NCBI GenBank assembly: GCA_009746045.1
Contig: RPFO01000041.1
Coordinates: 1,343,783 to 1,407,782, forward strand
From: Mesostigma viride
Taxonomy: Eukaryota > Streptophyta > Mesostigmatophyceae > Mesostigmatales > Mesostigmataceae
Length of the DNA: 64,000 nt
Reading direction: 5' to 3'
The translations under genes and the position numbers were made by a program. Under the pieces are notes generated by a model. It worked only from the letters and a program-made list of their open reading frames with translations. It did no database searches and was not told where the DNA came from. Position 1 is the stretch's first letter; each line of letters starts with the position of its first letter. Below are positions 19,110-37,000 of this stretch, piece by piece.

Positions 19110-21146
19110 GAGGACCTTCATGTCCGCGAGTACTTCGCCCACCTCAAGGACCAGCACGGCAAGTACGCCTGGACCCGCCTGCGTCACGCCCAACGGCCCG
19201 CCGGCGGCGCGCAGCCGGCGCCGCGGACGCTCTCTGGCTCACCGCAGCAGCAGCTCAACCAGTGGTATTCCTCCCAGTCCCGGCTGCTCGGCGCCCCCCC
19301 GCCGCCTCCGCCGCTTGGCCCTCTGGCGGCCGCACGCCTGGCAGTAGCACCGGCGGACGTCCCTGCGCCGCCCACGCCACCCGCCGCTGAGCAGGACTAC
19401 ACGTACCCAGCCCTGACGGAACCCCTGGCCCACCCCAACGAGCTCCCGCCGTTCACCGAGCTCGAGCTGAGCACCGCCGCCAAGCAACTCCGCTTCTATG
19501 CTGCCGTTGGACCTGACCAGCTCCCAGCCCCGGTGATTAAGCTGACGGCGCTCACGGGGTTCCTGCTTGACGTCTGCAACCGGATCCTGCTTGCCGACGC
19601 GCCGCCGATTCCGGAGTGGCAGCACAGCTACCGTATTATGCTGTACAAAAACAAAGGTTCCCCTGACGACCCCGCCAACTACAGAGGAGTCTGCATCCAG
19701 AGCGCCGCACTTAAGTTGTTCATGCGCATGATCCTCAACCGCCTTCGTTCTGCTCTCGACTGTCACCTTGGGGAAAGTCAAATGGGCTTCCGTCCTGGGC
19801 GCAACACCGTCATGGCCATCTTCGTCGCGCGTCGCCTCTTCGAGGAAATCGCTCTCCTGCAACCTGGTGAGTTTCCCGCCATCCTGATCTTCGTCGACTT
19901 CATCAAGGCTTTTGATTCTGTCCTCTGGGACGCTCTATGGGCTGTACTTGCTCGCGCTCGCGTCCCCACTCCCCTGATTACCGTCATCCGCACGCTGTAT
20001 GAGGGGTCCACCACTTCGGTGCGCACTCAGCACGGCATAACCCCGCCCTGCCCACTGCAGACCGGCGTCTGGCAGGGTTGCGTCCTGTCGCCGTACCTGT
20101 TTATTATTGTAGTGGATTATGTTATGCGCCAGGCACGTGCTCGCTTTGCTAGCATTGCAGGCCGTGCCCCTGGCCTAGCGATCACGAACGAGCTTGGGGA
20201 AGGGGGGCCGACTAACAAGCAGAATTTACTAGCTGACCTCATTTATGCCGACGACATCACGCTCATCGAGAAGCCGGAGTCTGCCCAACTTTGGCTGGAC
20301 TGCCTGGCGCTCGAGGCTCGGGCGGTTGGTCTAGAAATCAGCCCCAAAACGGAGGCCCTGGCCCTCGGCATGGCAGGGCCCCCACCCACACTCCGCCTCT
20401 TAGACGATGCCGAGGTCAACTACCCTACTTCAGGCCGCTTCAAGCTGCTCGGCAGTTGGCTTCCTGACTGCGAGGACGACATGACGACACGGATCGGCAT
20501 GGCGTGGGCGCACCTCCATGACCACCGCCGCTGGTGGAGCAACCCCGCCCTACCCCGGATCGTCAAGCGTGACCTCTTCAAGGTCGTCATTCTGACGATC
20601 CTGACCTACGGCGCCGAGACGTGGACACTGATGCAGGAGCTGGAGCAACGACTCGACGGCGCCGTCACCAAGATGCTGCGCAAGGCCCTTAACATCCCCT
20701 TTGGTTTGCACATTAGTAATGAGGATTTGTACGCTGATTTGCCCTATGTTTCCCACATTATTAGGCACAGGCGCCTGGGCCTAGCCGGGCACCTGGCCCG
20801 CACAGATCAGGTAGATACATCAGATAGACTAGCTGGCACCAAGCCCGCCCAGCCTGGGCGATATGTCCTCACCTGGCGTGCCCCCGGCCGCGCGCGGCAG
20901 GGCCGCCACCCGTGGACTTTTCGTGATAGACTCGGCATGGACATGTGCTACACTAGACGTGACGGGCTCACCCCCGGGCAGCCTCCTGGTTTGTCTGTAA
21001 TATGGAGGCAGATGGTGCGCAAGGATAGATGGCAAGTAGTGATGAAGGAGACCACCCCCAAGCCTGTGGGGGCTCCGCGTGTGACCAAGTATGGCATTCA
21101 TAGCGATTCGGGCCGCGGTGCCCACACCCCTGTAACTAGGACCTAG
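19110..21146 (+). CDS. Non-LTR reverse transcriptase, copy B (C-terminus intact)
   Basis: The frame is open from the 5' junction to TAG at 21144-21146, about 678 codons with no start codon at the junction. Motifs A (FVDFIKAFDSV), B (QTGVWQGCVLSPY) and C (YADDITLI) match copy A. Differences seen are few: H for N and N for D in the leader, I for F after TQHG, R for G before ARF, T for P before SGRF. It continues past the copy A frameshift into LAGHLARTDQVDTSDRLAG and ends GRGAHTPVTRT. The C-terminus has WTFRDRLGMDMCYTRRDG and no obvious zinc knuckle. With no 5' UTR or endonuclease, it is probably immobile. Confidence 0.9.
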   Translation, partial: EDLHVREYFAHLKDQHGKYAWTRLRHAQRPAGGAQPAPRTLSGSPQQQLNQWYSSQSRLLGAPPPPPPLGPLAAARLAVAPADVPAPPTPPAAEQDYTYPALTEPLAHPNELPPFTELELSTAAKQLRFYAAVGPDQLPAPVIKLTALTGFLLDVCNRILLADAPPIPEWQHSYRIMLYKNKGSPDDPANYRGVCIQSAALKLFMRMILNRLRSALDCHLGESQMGFRPGRNTVMAIFVARRLFEEIALLQPGEFPAILIFVDFIKAFDSVLWDALWAVLARARVPTPLITVIRTLYEGSTTSVRTQHGITPPCPLQTGVWQGCVLSPYLFIIVVDYVMRQARARFASIAGRAPGLAITNELGEGGPTNKQNLLADLIYADDITLIEKPESAQLWLDCLALEARAVGLEISPKTEALALGMAGPPPTLRLLDDAEVNYPTSGRFKLLGSWLPDCEDDMTTRIGMAWAHLHDHRRWWSNPALPRIVKRDLFKVVILTILTYGAETWTLMQELEQRLDGAVTKMLRKALNIPFGLHISNEDLYADLPYVSHIIRHRRLGLAGHLARTDQVDTSDRLAGTKPAQPGRYVLTWRAPGRARQGRHPWTFRDRLGMDMCYTRRDGLTPGQPPGLSVIWRQMVRKDRWQVVMKETTPKPVGAPRVTKYGIHSDSGRGAHTPVTRT

Positions 21147-21248
21147 ATAGCTTATACCATCCATTCCATCCCATGTTCCCCTCCCACTGAGGACTTATGC
21201 TCACGTGACGCAGTCACGTGTCTATTAATTATTAATTAATTAATTAAT
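19110..21248 (+). mobile_element. LINE copy B (plus strand, 5'-truncated)
   Basis: The insert is flanked by the perfect 13-bp duplication TAACAACAGACAG (19097-19109 and 21249-21261). It starts nine bases upstream of the copy A start (GAGGACCTT, then CATGTCCGCG) and ends with the same CACGTG palindrome and a TTAAT-rich tail. Confidence 0.93.
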
Positions 21249-21261
21249 TAACAACAGACAG

Positions 21262-22727
21262 TCTACAAATCTCTGCTGCCCATTTGCGACGTGGCAACAA
21301 CATCAACAACAACGTTAGTTGTGCTGGTCAAGCTCACACCGGTGGGCAACAACAACAACGACAACTGATGAGTCGCGAGCAAGCAATGTTTGTGCAAAAT
21401 TGCCTAGCCTTGACGAGCCGTTGCCCATGATTATTTTTCAAATACTGCATCTGAGGGTCACACATTACTATTTTATGTTGATCAGTAAGGTATGTTGTAG
21501 CTGCAATCAGACTAGCGCGAGATTTCATTCCCTGGCGCCCTGGTTTTTGTCGGGCATTCAGCAGGGCGCTGCTGTGTCGGCGTTTACATTTCGTGGAGGT
21601 GTTAGCATGGCAGCAATGTGCAAACGTTTTGTAAATGCCGGGAATAGTCAACACTTACTAATAGAAATTGATATTGTGTTATAGCCGGTTCTGTCTGACG
21701 GGGAAACCGGGGAACCCCGGCCGGCATGTAAAGCTTCCGGGTCGACCAGGGCAGCCCGGACAAGTCATAATGGCTTATACCGGTCGAACGGGGGGGGGTT
21801 TCCTGCTTGGCATATAGCATACCGGTCGGCCGGGGGGGGGGTTCCATCTTGGCATATAGCATACCGGTCGGCCGGGGGGGGCTTACCGGTCGCCCGGGGG
21901 GGCACCGGTAATTACCGGAGAATTACCGGAACCGGTACCTTAGCAAAAACACTGTCACATACAAAAACACTGTTACATACAAGGAATTAGAATTCCAGCC
22001 TAGTACGTCCCGAGCCATTTTCGTACGAACAAACCAAGCCCCATTTGGCCAGATATTGAAAGGCTTGAAGGCACTTTCAGTCTTCATGAAGATACCCGCA
22101 CACCACGGTTTCTTCAGCATACGCAATTTGCTGTCGGCATATCCGATAAGGCATGGACGCCATTGGTGCACACAAGCCAGTTGCAGCACCACAGTCAGGC
22201 ACAAAAGGTTGAGTAAGTTTGCAGCATACTTGCCCAAATGAGACAGCAAATAGGCAGGTTGCTGCCATCCTGTGTCGCCTTACTTCCTTTCCCTCAATCT
22301 ATTTTGTCATTGGCTGGTGGGCCCGCTACATCATGCCCTCCAACATGGCCCTAAAGTTAGTTATTGCATGCCCCCGGCAGAGCAGGCAGTAATAAAACAC
22401 TATTTAAGTAACGCGGTGGCCCGCACAAAATACTGCAGACTTTAGACCATGCCAGTACTCACAAGCCAGTTAACAAGCAAAAGCCACATTCATCACATAC
22501 TTGTGGCACCAAGCCAGCCGCCACGTGGCATGCCAGGGAGCCAACCAACCAACACCGGTAGCCACAAGGTGCATCCTGGGGCCCCTCCATCCCGCCTTGC
22601 CCCCCCCCCCCCCCTTACCCCCCGGCCCCCCAGTAAACAATAATTTAGAAACATGGCAGGCACAACATGAACGGGCTAATCATTTCTACCTCTGGTACTT
22701 TTCAGCAACCTTTGCACTGGGAACTTA
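21262..22727. other. Intergenic, GC-rich repeats, downstream of PYRD
   Basis: No gene is supported. CAACAA-rich sequence occurs at 21290-21365. At 21690-21945 CCGG-rich sequence contains the block CATATAGCATACCGGTCGGC twice, each followed by seven or more G, with related GGTCG-plus-G-run copies. A 12-base C run lies near 22602-22613. Confidence 0.55.
21690..21945. repeat. CCGGTCG / poly-G repeat cluster
   Basis: Four imperfect units contain ACCGGTCG (ACCGGTCGAACG, twice ACCGGTCGGCCG, ACCGGTCGCCCG) followed by G runs of 7 to 10, then ACCGG-rich spacers. Two units share the left arm TTGGCATATAGCATACCGG. The G runs could form quadruplexes. Confidence 0.75.
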
Positions 22728-29771
<7,044 letters not shown>

Positions 29772-30424
29772 CGTAAACTTTTATTCCAGGCTAACGGGGG
29801 CGGTAAATAATTCGGTATAAAGCCTCAACTGTAGGGATACATCAAATTTGCTGTACAAACAATCTCGCACACATTTGTTTGGCAGGACATTGAGTCAATA
29901 CCAGCCAATAACCGCCCGAAAAATGAAGAAAATTACATCACCAAGAGGCGAGACAGCCAGGACTGGTGCAGCAGTGTCTGGTGTGAACGTTCATGCGCAG
30001 ATAAAACCCAGCACTTTTTTAACCTGTGCCACGCACGCGCCACGCGTCGGCACCTGGTCATGTAACAGTGTCTAGGGATGCCAGCAGAAAAATGTCAGCA
30101 TACCTCGAGTCCTCGACTTTTGTCTCGCACTGTTGAAGCAGCCAGCTTTATGAGTATCGCCATCACCCTAATTTAGCTGGAGGACGCGAGCTACGACTTC
30201 CTCGCAATTAACCAGGAATTACTGGGGAATATGTGTTAATGATTGGATTTGGAGGCAATGAGCTTTCTGTGTTGGTTTTATGATGATGTAGTAAGCTTTT
30301 TTGATGCTGAAAGCCATAATGGCAAGGTTAGAACAAGGGATACATTTCAACTTTAGCGCGTAGTGCCTCTGCACGTAATAGCTGTTTACAATAGTAACGT
30401 GTAGGTTTTCGAGCGTGAAGAACC
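29772..30424. promoter_or_regulatory. Divergent intergenic region between PYRD and CFAP54
   Basis: 653 bp separate the two inferred start codons, which point away from each other, so both promoters and 5' UTRs should lie here. No clear TATA box or other element could be assigned. The assignment rests on the two gene models. Confidence 0.6.
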
Positions 30425-33400
30425 ATGGGGGAAGCTGCAGCAGTCGCCGCCTTCCGGTCCGAATTCGCGAAGCTTGTCCGAGGAGCAAAGGAAGGGCCTT
30501 CGGACACGCGATCGTCAGGGTAAATGAAGTAGCACGGTTGGATAGAGACGAAACAGACGGACATGCTGGATTCACATCACTATACAAATGCTACTTGTCA
30601 TCCGGAATCTTTCGGGCTCCCGTTTCTGGAGTTCTGATACTTGTCAACGTGCAATAACGTGCTATCCGCTGCATTGTATTGTACGATTGCCAAGGCTGCC
30701 ACGCGCACCGGAAAAGCTGTCTGAGAAAATTCAGCAAATATGCTTCCCATCTGTCTGTTCTTTTTCTTTTCCCGTTTTCCTGCTTAACAGCTTTTCAACG
30801 TCTTTGAGATCAAAGCTTGTCGACTTGGTGGAGCATTACACCGGGAAACTGCCGCCTAGGGTCTATTTGCCGCCCCTGCTCGAAGTTGGGAGGGAACTAA
30901 TTGCACGAAAGGTATGGTCCGAGAGTCCCAACGTGCCGTTAGTCCTTACATAACCTCGGCAATAACGGGTAATGGTTACCAACTTAGTAACTTAAACCGT
31001 TGTCGCACAATGTTGCTATCTGAAGACACAATCTCCATGTCCTGATCTCGTTACAATACAATATTATATAATTATTAACAAAATGCAATTTGTGATTGCA
31101 CTTTCATAACTAATTCCATTCACCAAAGAAAACCAATATAGTTGCTCCTGGGCTTTTTGGAAGTTCGGGAAAGGCAGCGGGTTTCACAGTATGGGCAAGC
31201 CATATCAGTATCCCTTATCTCGACTGACCACACATGGCCTGCTCGCTCCTCCCCGCGCCTGTGCCTGCCGCTTGTCCACGCGGCAACTGGAAGGAGTACC
31301 AAGTGGCGTCCAAGGCGTACGAGCACATCCTGGGCCTGCAGCTGCTCGTCCCCGTCACCGACCCGCTGGCCGACAAAGTCCCTGAGGACAAGCTTCTGCC
31401 CTACCACGTGGGTGCCGCGTCGAACGCACGTTCACGTACTGGTAGCCTAGCAGCACATGGGGGCATGCATGGTTAGTTAGCGCATCACAACGTGCACGGC
31501 CATACTAGCAGCACGTGGGGGCATGCATGTGGTCTGGTAGCATATGACAGCGTGCTCGGACAGACTAGCAGCGCGTGGGGGCATGCATGTGGTCTGGTAG
31601 CACATGACAGCGTGCACGGACAGACTAGCAGTATGTGGGGGCATGCATGTGGTCTGGTAGCACATGACAGCGTGCACGGACAGACTAGCAGCACGTGGGG
31701 GCATGCATGTGATCTGGTAGCACATGACAGCGTGCACGGACAGACTAGCAGCGCGTGGGGGCATGCATGTGGTCTGGTAGCACATGACAACGTGCATGGA
31801 AAGACCAGCAGCACGTGGGGGCATGCATGTGGTCTGGTAGCACATGGGCCGCCCCTGGGATCCACGAGGGTGGCCCCAGTGGAGACTGCCGGGGTCAGCT
31901 CCCTCCGCGGGGGGATGTAATGATGCCCCTCCATTTCCCTCCCCTCCGCTTCCCTTCCGTCCGCTTCCCTCCCCTCCGCTTCCCTCCCCTTCCCCCCATC
32001 CACTTGGCCCCCCCTTGAGGTTGACATAGTATGCTGACACGCTATGCTGACACACTAAGGTCATCTCGTCTGCTGGCACAGGTGGAGGCCCTCTATGGTG
32101 CTGTCGTCTGCCACGCGCTCTACCTGGTGGTGGGCGACCCCGACTTCAGGCACCCTGCCACGGTGGAGGGACAGCTAGACGCGCTGCGGCGCGTGCGGGG
32201 GGGCATGCAGATGGTGTGCGCGTCACCCCAATTATACTGGCTCCTGTACAACGGTGCGTACTATACCCAGCTACGGTGGCCTGCAGAGTCCCCAGTCTAT
32301 GGGTTCTTCAACAACGGTGCGCACGCGTGTGAATAAAGGCGCATGAGCACGTTTCCCTAGACATATCCGGTCTAAACCGTGCATTATGTAAAAAGCTTTA
32401 TACCGCGGAGGCCCACGATGCCCTCCGTTCCATGTTGCCGACCAGCCACCAGCTGCCATCATGCGGTTTTCTAAAAAGGGCTCGATGACTCCAGGAGGTT
32501 GCTTATACGTCTGCGAGCAGACATTGCTTGGGCATCATGCCACCATGTTGACGTGTTGTTGTGGCACAGGAGCACGGCGCCCGGCATCCTTCCTTAGTGG
32601 CGGATACTTGAGGAGTAGCGGATACTGCTAGTAGCGGCTGTTAGTAGCGGCTATTAGTAGCTGATGTTAGTAGCGGATGTTAGTAGCGGCTGTTAATAGC
32701 GGATGTGACGGTAGAGCGGCCACCGCGTTGCGCACGTACATGACGTACTTGAATGGGGGCAGTTGCTGAATTGGGCGGCCTCCCTCCGTTGTTGCTTCCT
32801 ACAGCTTCGCCAGGCAACCCCTTTCCCTCAGGGTAGCCCCCTACCGTTGAGCCGTGCATGATCATCCGTGCCGCTGCGCCGGGACATGTGCACGCCCTCC
32901 TGCTGCCAACCATGTGCACCATGCACTCACCTCCGTGCGTTTGCCCTTGCCGGCCCGTGCATGTCGCCTCGGGACGCCGCACGACCTCCCCAACAACACC
33001 CAGGGACCCTGCACATCCACACGATCACGGCGCCGCTCATCATCGCAAAATTCGCATCGCAGGTGAGCGCAGCTGGACAGGTTGTTGTGGTACGAGTTGA
33101 GGCAGGGTGAAGCGGTCATGGCAGTAGGTACGTAACGCGACCCGTGGCATTTGACATGGGTGTGCACCGCAACAGATTGCGCCCACACGCCATGCCTGGG
33201 AACCGTGGTGGTGAGCGCGCTCCTGATGTGGGTTGCAAATTGCTTATAGAGTTGACGTTGTTTTATACTCTATGTGCATCGGATTCCTCGTAAGCAGTGG
33301 ACACATTTTCGGCGTTCGGTCCGTGCACGTATCGCCCTGTGCCCATGGGGCATGGAACACCCCTACGGTTGCGCAAGGCAGCCCCTACGGCTGCGCAAGG

Positions 33401-34079
33401 CGCCGTGGTAAGGGCTGGCTTCCGATCACGTATGCCTGCATGGGGTTTGGCACCACGGGGCACCCATGAAGCTGTGAAGGGTGCTAGCATCATGCCTCTC
33501 AGGCATGAGCTGGTTTCGTATCGCGCGCTTGCCTCATCGTGTGCGCCTGTTGGCTGTCTCACATTCCTGCGGCGCGCTCCCGTTCCCGTTATCACGCCCA
33601 TGGCGTGCTGACCAATATTTAGCGCACCTACTAACTCCTGCACTACTAGTTTTGGTGCTGATTACTGCGATTAGATGCTTGACGCCATTACCCAATGCAC
33701 CTTTCCACCTTTGCTGCCCCCATGGCGTGTGACTATCACCCTTTGCTGTCCCAGTTGCATGTGCCTATTTCCCGTTTAGGTCCCCATCGTGTGCGCCTGC
33801 CTACCTTGCCGAGCTCTCGGTTGATTGCCAGTTGACCTTTCCTCTGCTTATCCCTGTGGTGCGTGCCCGGTAACACTCTTTCTGCTCCCGTTGCTTATGC
33901 ATGTTTGAACACTCCCCCCCCCTTGCGCCCGCCAGTGCATCGAGTTCCTCCTCTGGGCTGTAGTGTGCGTGGAGAAGAGCCCCTCCCTCTGCCTGCCCAA
34001 TTACCTGCCCTGGCGTGTGCACCTGTACAGCACCATCTGCCACTGCTACGCGGATGCAGGGCTGATGGCCGAGGCCACG
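30425..34079 (+). CDS. CFAP54: CFAP54 exons 1-6: conserved N-terminal domain
   Basis: This part supports the family call best. Exon 1 starts [20 protein letters not shown] from a true ATG. Exon 2 has [20 protein letters not shown]; exon 3 has [20 protein letters not shown]; exon 4 has [20 protein letters not shown] and ends [10 protein letters not shown]. Exon 5 is [19 protein letters not shown]. Exon 6 has [20 protein letters not shown] and [18 protein letters not shown]. The string of short helices with L-YNGT-I-TI and EFLLWA-C-E is characteristic of the CFAP54 N-terminal (DUF4486) domain as I remember it. Introns range from about 270 to 940 bp; intron 3 holds a 60-bp minisatellite. Confidence 0.87.
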
Positions 34080-37000
34080 GTGGGTAGCTTGTGATTGCCT
34101 ATTATTATGATTATTGTTATGATTATTATGACTATTATTGTGATCATTGGTGCTGTGACTTGCCTAGTATGCTCCAAGGCTTGGCCTGTCATGTGCCAAC
34201 GTTCGACCGAGCGTATTGTGATGCAGGAGTGATGGCCGAGGCCACAGCTAGCTTCTCTCACGGTGAGTAGCTTGGGTCTGGTGTAGCGCTTGTGACGGGT
34301 TCCAGAAGCTTGGCCTAGCGTATTCTGGCACTTGGCCCATTGTGCGCCAACGCTAGTATGCTCCAACGCTTGGCCCAGCATCCTCCAAAGACTTGGCCAA
34401 TGAACCCAGGCAAAAGGCTGGTGTGGTGCCGGAAGGCAGTGCACAGTGCTGTGATGGTCTGGGGCAAACGATGCATCGACTAGGAGGTACTTCGTAGCAG
34501 ATGGTGGCAGAGTGGTGTACCCAGCAGTGGCTGCCTGCCTTACGCACCCTCATGTGTATAATAACTTACACGGCGTTGGACCGCCATGCGTCCAGGAATA
34601 GTTATCTCACTTAACAAGAACGGGGGCTTCGCCCCCGGGCCCCTGGTACTATACTAACCAATATTGTGCCTCTCCGGCGTTTGTAGCCGGTCTCCGGCCG
34701 GACACGTCACCTACTCTACTACAACCGTCTACGGAACGTGTGCACATTTAGGGCCCACTGAACGCGAGCAAATATTCCAGTCCGGGCGACCAACTTGAGT
34801 GAAAATCTGTGAAAATCGTACGCTAGTTCCCGGCCAATCGGAGATTCTGGAGATATTTGCCCTTCCCATGGCGCTACGGAGATGTGCGACTGAGGCCGTA
34901 AGCATTTGTAACCGTGGGGGTAAGACAGCGAACACGTCTTGCACAGTGAATAAACTTTGTTCACTGTGCGATGTTCAGACGGAGGAGACAAGTTCCACTC
35001 CGGGCGAACTTCAGCGTAAATTGTCCTATCACCGATCACCCTAACACTCATCCACCCACCATGACCAGCCACCTACCCACCCACCCTCTCCAACTGCCTG
35101 TGCTCCCAGCTACTCTGCCAGCGCCATTTACCAAGGCATCCCCCTTTCAGCCAACCACCTGCCATTGACGGAACCCACCCACCGACGTGTAGGCATTGAT
35201 CCCTTGACGGAAGCATCCGTCTACAACCTAAGTAAGCCTCCCACCCAAGACTAGCAACTTAACAACCAACCAACCAATCAACCAGCTACACAACCACCTA
35301 ACCACCTAACCACGGCTCAACAACCCGATCACTGAGCCACCTAACCACCCCGCCAACACCCAAACTGAACCAGCCAGGCATCAATGCGCTGCCCCGCCCA
35401 TCAGTTGCCCTCGCACGCCCGCAACATTGCACCCCCCGATACACGCCCCGCTCACCTAGCCAGCCACACACTGACACCCAGCCAGCCACCTGCCTAACTC
35501 ACGCATGAAGGCAATATTAGGGCTCCACGCATAGCCTTACCTTGCATCACTTGCATCGCCTGGGTAGTTTGCATGAGGCAACTTCCATCTAGTTGTCAGC
35601 AACTGAAAAGGCTCTTTCTTCACAGTAATGAATGACAACAACGCTGGAAACGTTATCCTATCCCTCTTTAAAGCAGTCATTAAATCAGAGGGGCCCACGC
35701 AAGACGCTAACCCATAATTATTGTGATAAATTAATGGATGAAATGATTAATGTCGCGCTCATAGTCCTCCCTGCCTTACCAATGAAATATAAACGCTTCC
35801 GTAATGCTCAGTAAATGCCACAACTAAACCTAACGCACATGCAATGATATACGCATACGCAATTTACAAGGGCATCCCCCAAAGGGTAGGGAAACATGTC
35901 ACGAACTACGTCCAGATGTTGCTGGATGACCTACTGGTCCCAGCCCAGTGTGAATACCGCATCCACTCTCTCTCCCTTCTTTGGACTGCCATGCAGAACA
36001 AGACGCGGTGGCAGAAGATTGTCAAGGCTCACACGCCCGACCCTGTGGGCAAGCCACCTCCCCCCAAGAGGAGGAGGCGTTTTGATGAGTAGGGTAGTTA
36101 GGACTTTTCTAGACTAGATAGATTAGCGTTAGGTTAGGTAGATTACGCTGCTCTCTCCACTCCACCATCCATCAAGGAATATGTGCTACATGATCTCCCA
36201 ACGGAGGCATGTTATAATTTAATTTAATTTAATTTACATGTACGCATAACGCAATATATGCATTCATTGAGAATGACAAATATGGAGGTAAGAATGGCAT
36301 GCAACATAAGGAAATTAAACCCCGAAAAGACGACCCGAAATATATGTATCAGGGAGACAACCATGTATACCCGGCATGACGTACTGCCTTACCACAGATG
36401 CCCTCTACCCACATGCAGTTTCACCCATGCCGTATGCCCCTCAGGTCAACCCCTAGCACGCACCGTGCCTTACCAATGACCGGACAGGTAAGGAGTACCC
36501 AGTGCAGTTTCGCACATGCAGTATGCCCCTGAGATCAACCCCTGTCACCTTTCTTTCCAGCACAACCCTTTGGTAAGAAACCAAAGCTTGCCACAAGACC
36601 AAATTCAATGTACCCATTTGGCATCAACATACGCATACGCATAATGCAACCTACGCATACGCAAGATATGTATACACATAACATACAGCCTTACCCATGT
36701 CACTGTCTTTCCACTGTCTCAACCCATGTCACCTTCTTTCCAACACATCCGTTTGCTAAAAATACACAAGCTTGTGAGCTTCCAAGCACAGTGAAGCCTC
36801 CAAGCACAGCGAAGCCGGTGCTAATAAAGGTTTCATTGCCTCAATATTTACATACAACTGGTACCTGTAGCACACACCTTCCAACAAACCACTCAAAAAC
36901 CACTCGACATGCCTGCCCCCGACAGCCTGCCGACATGTTTCGCTTCTTAGCAACGTTATCAACGTGAGGTTATGCCTTCTTTCCCGTCAGGTAGCGCCAG

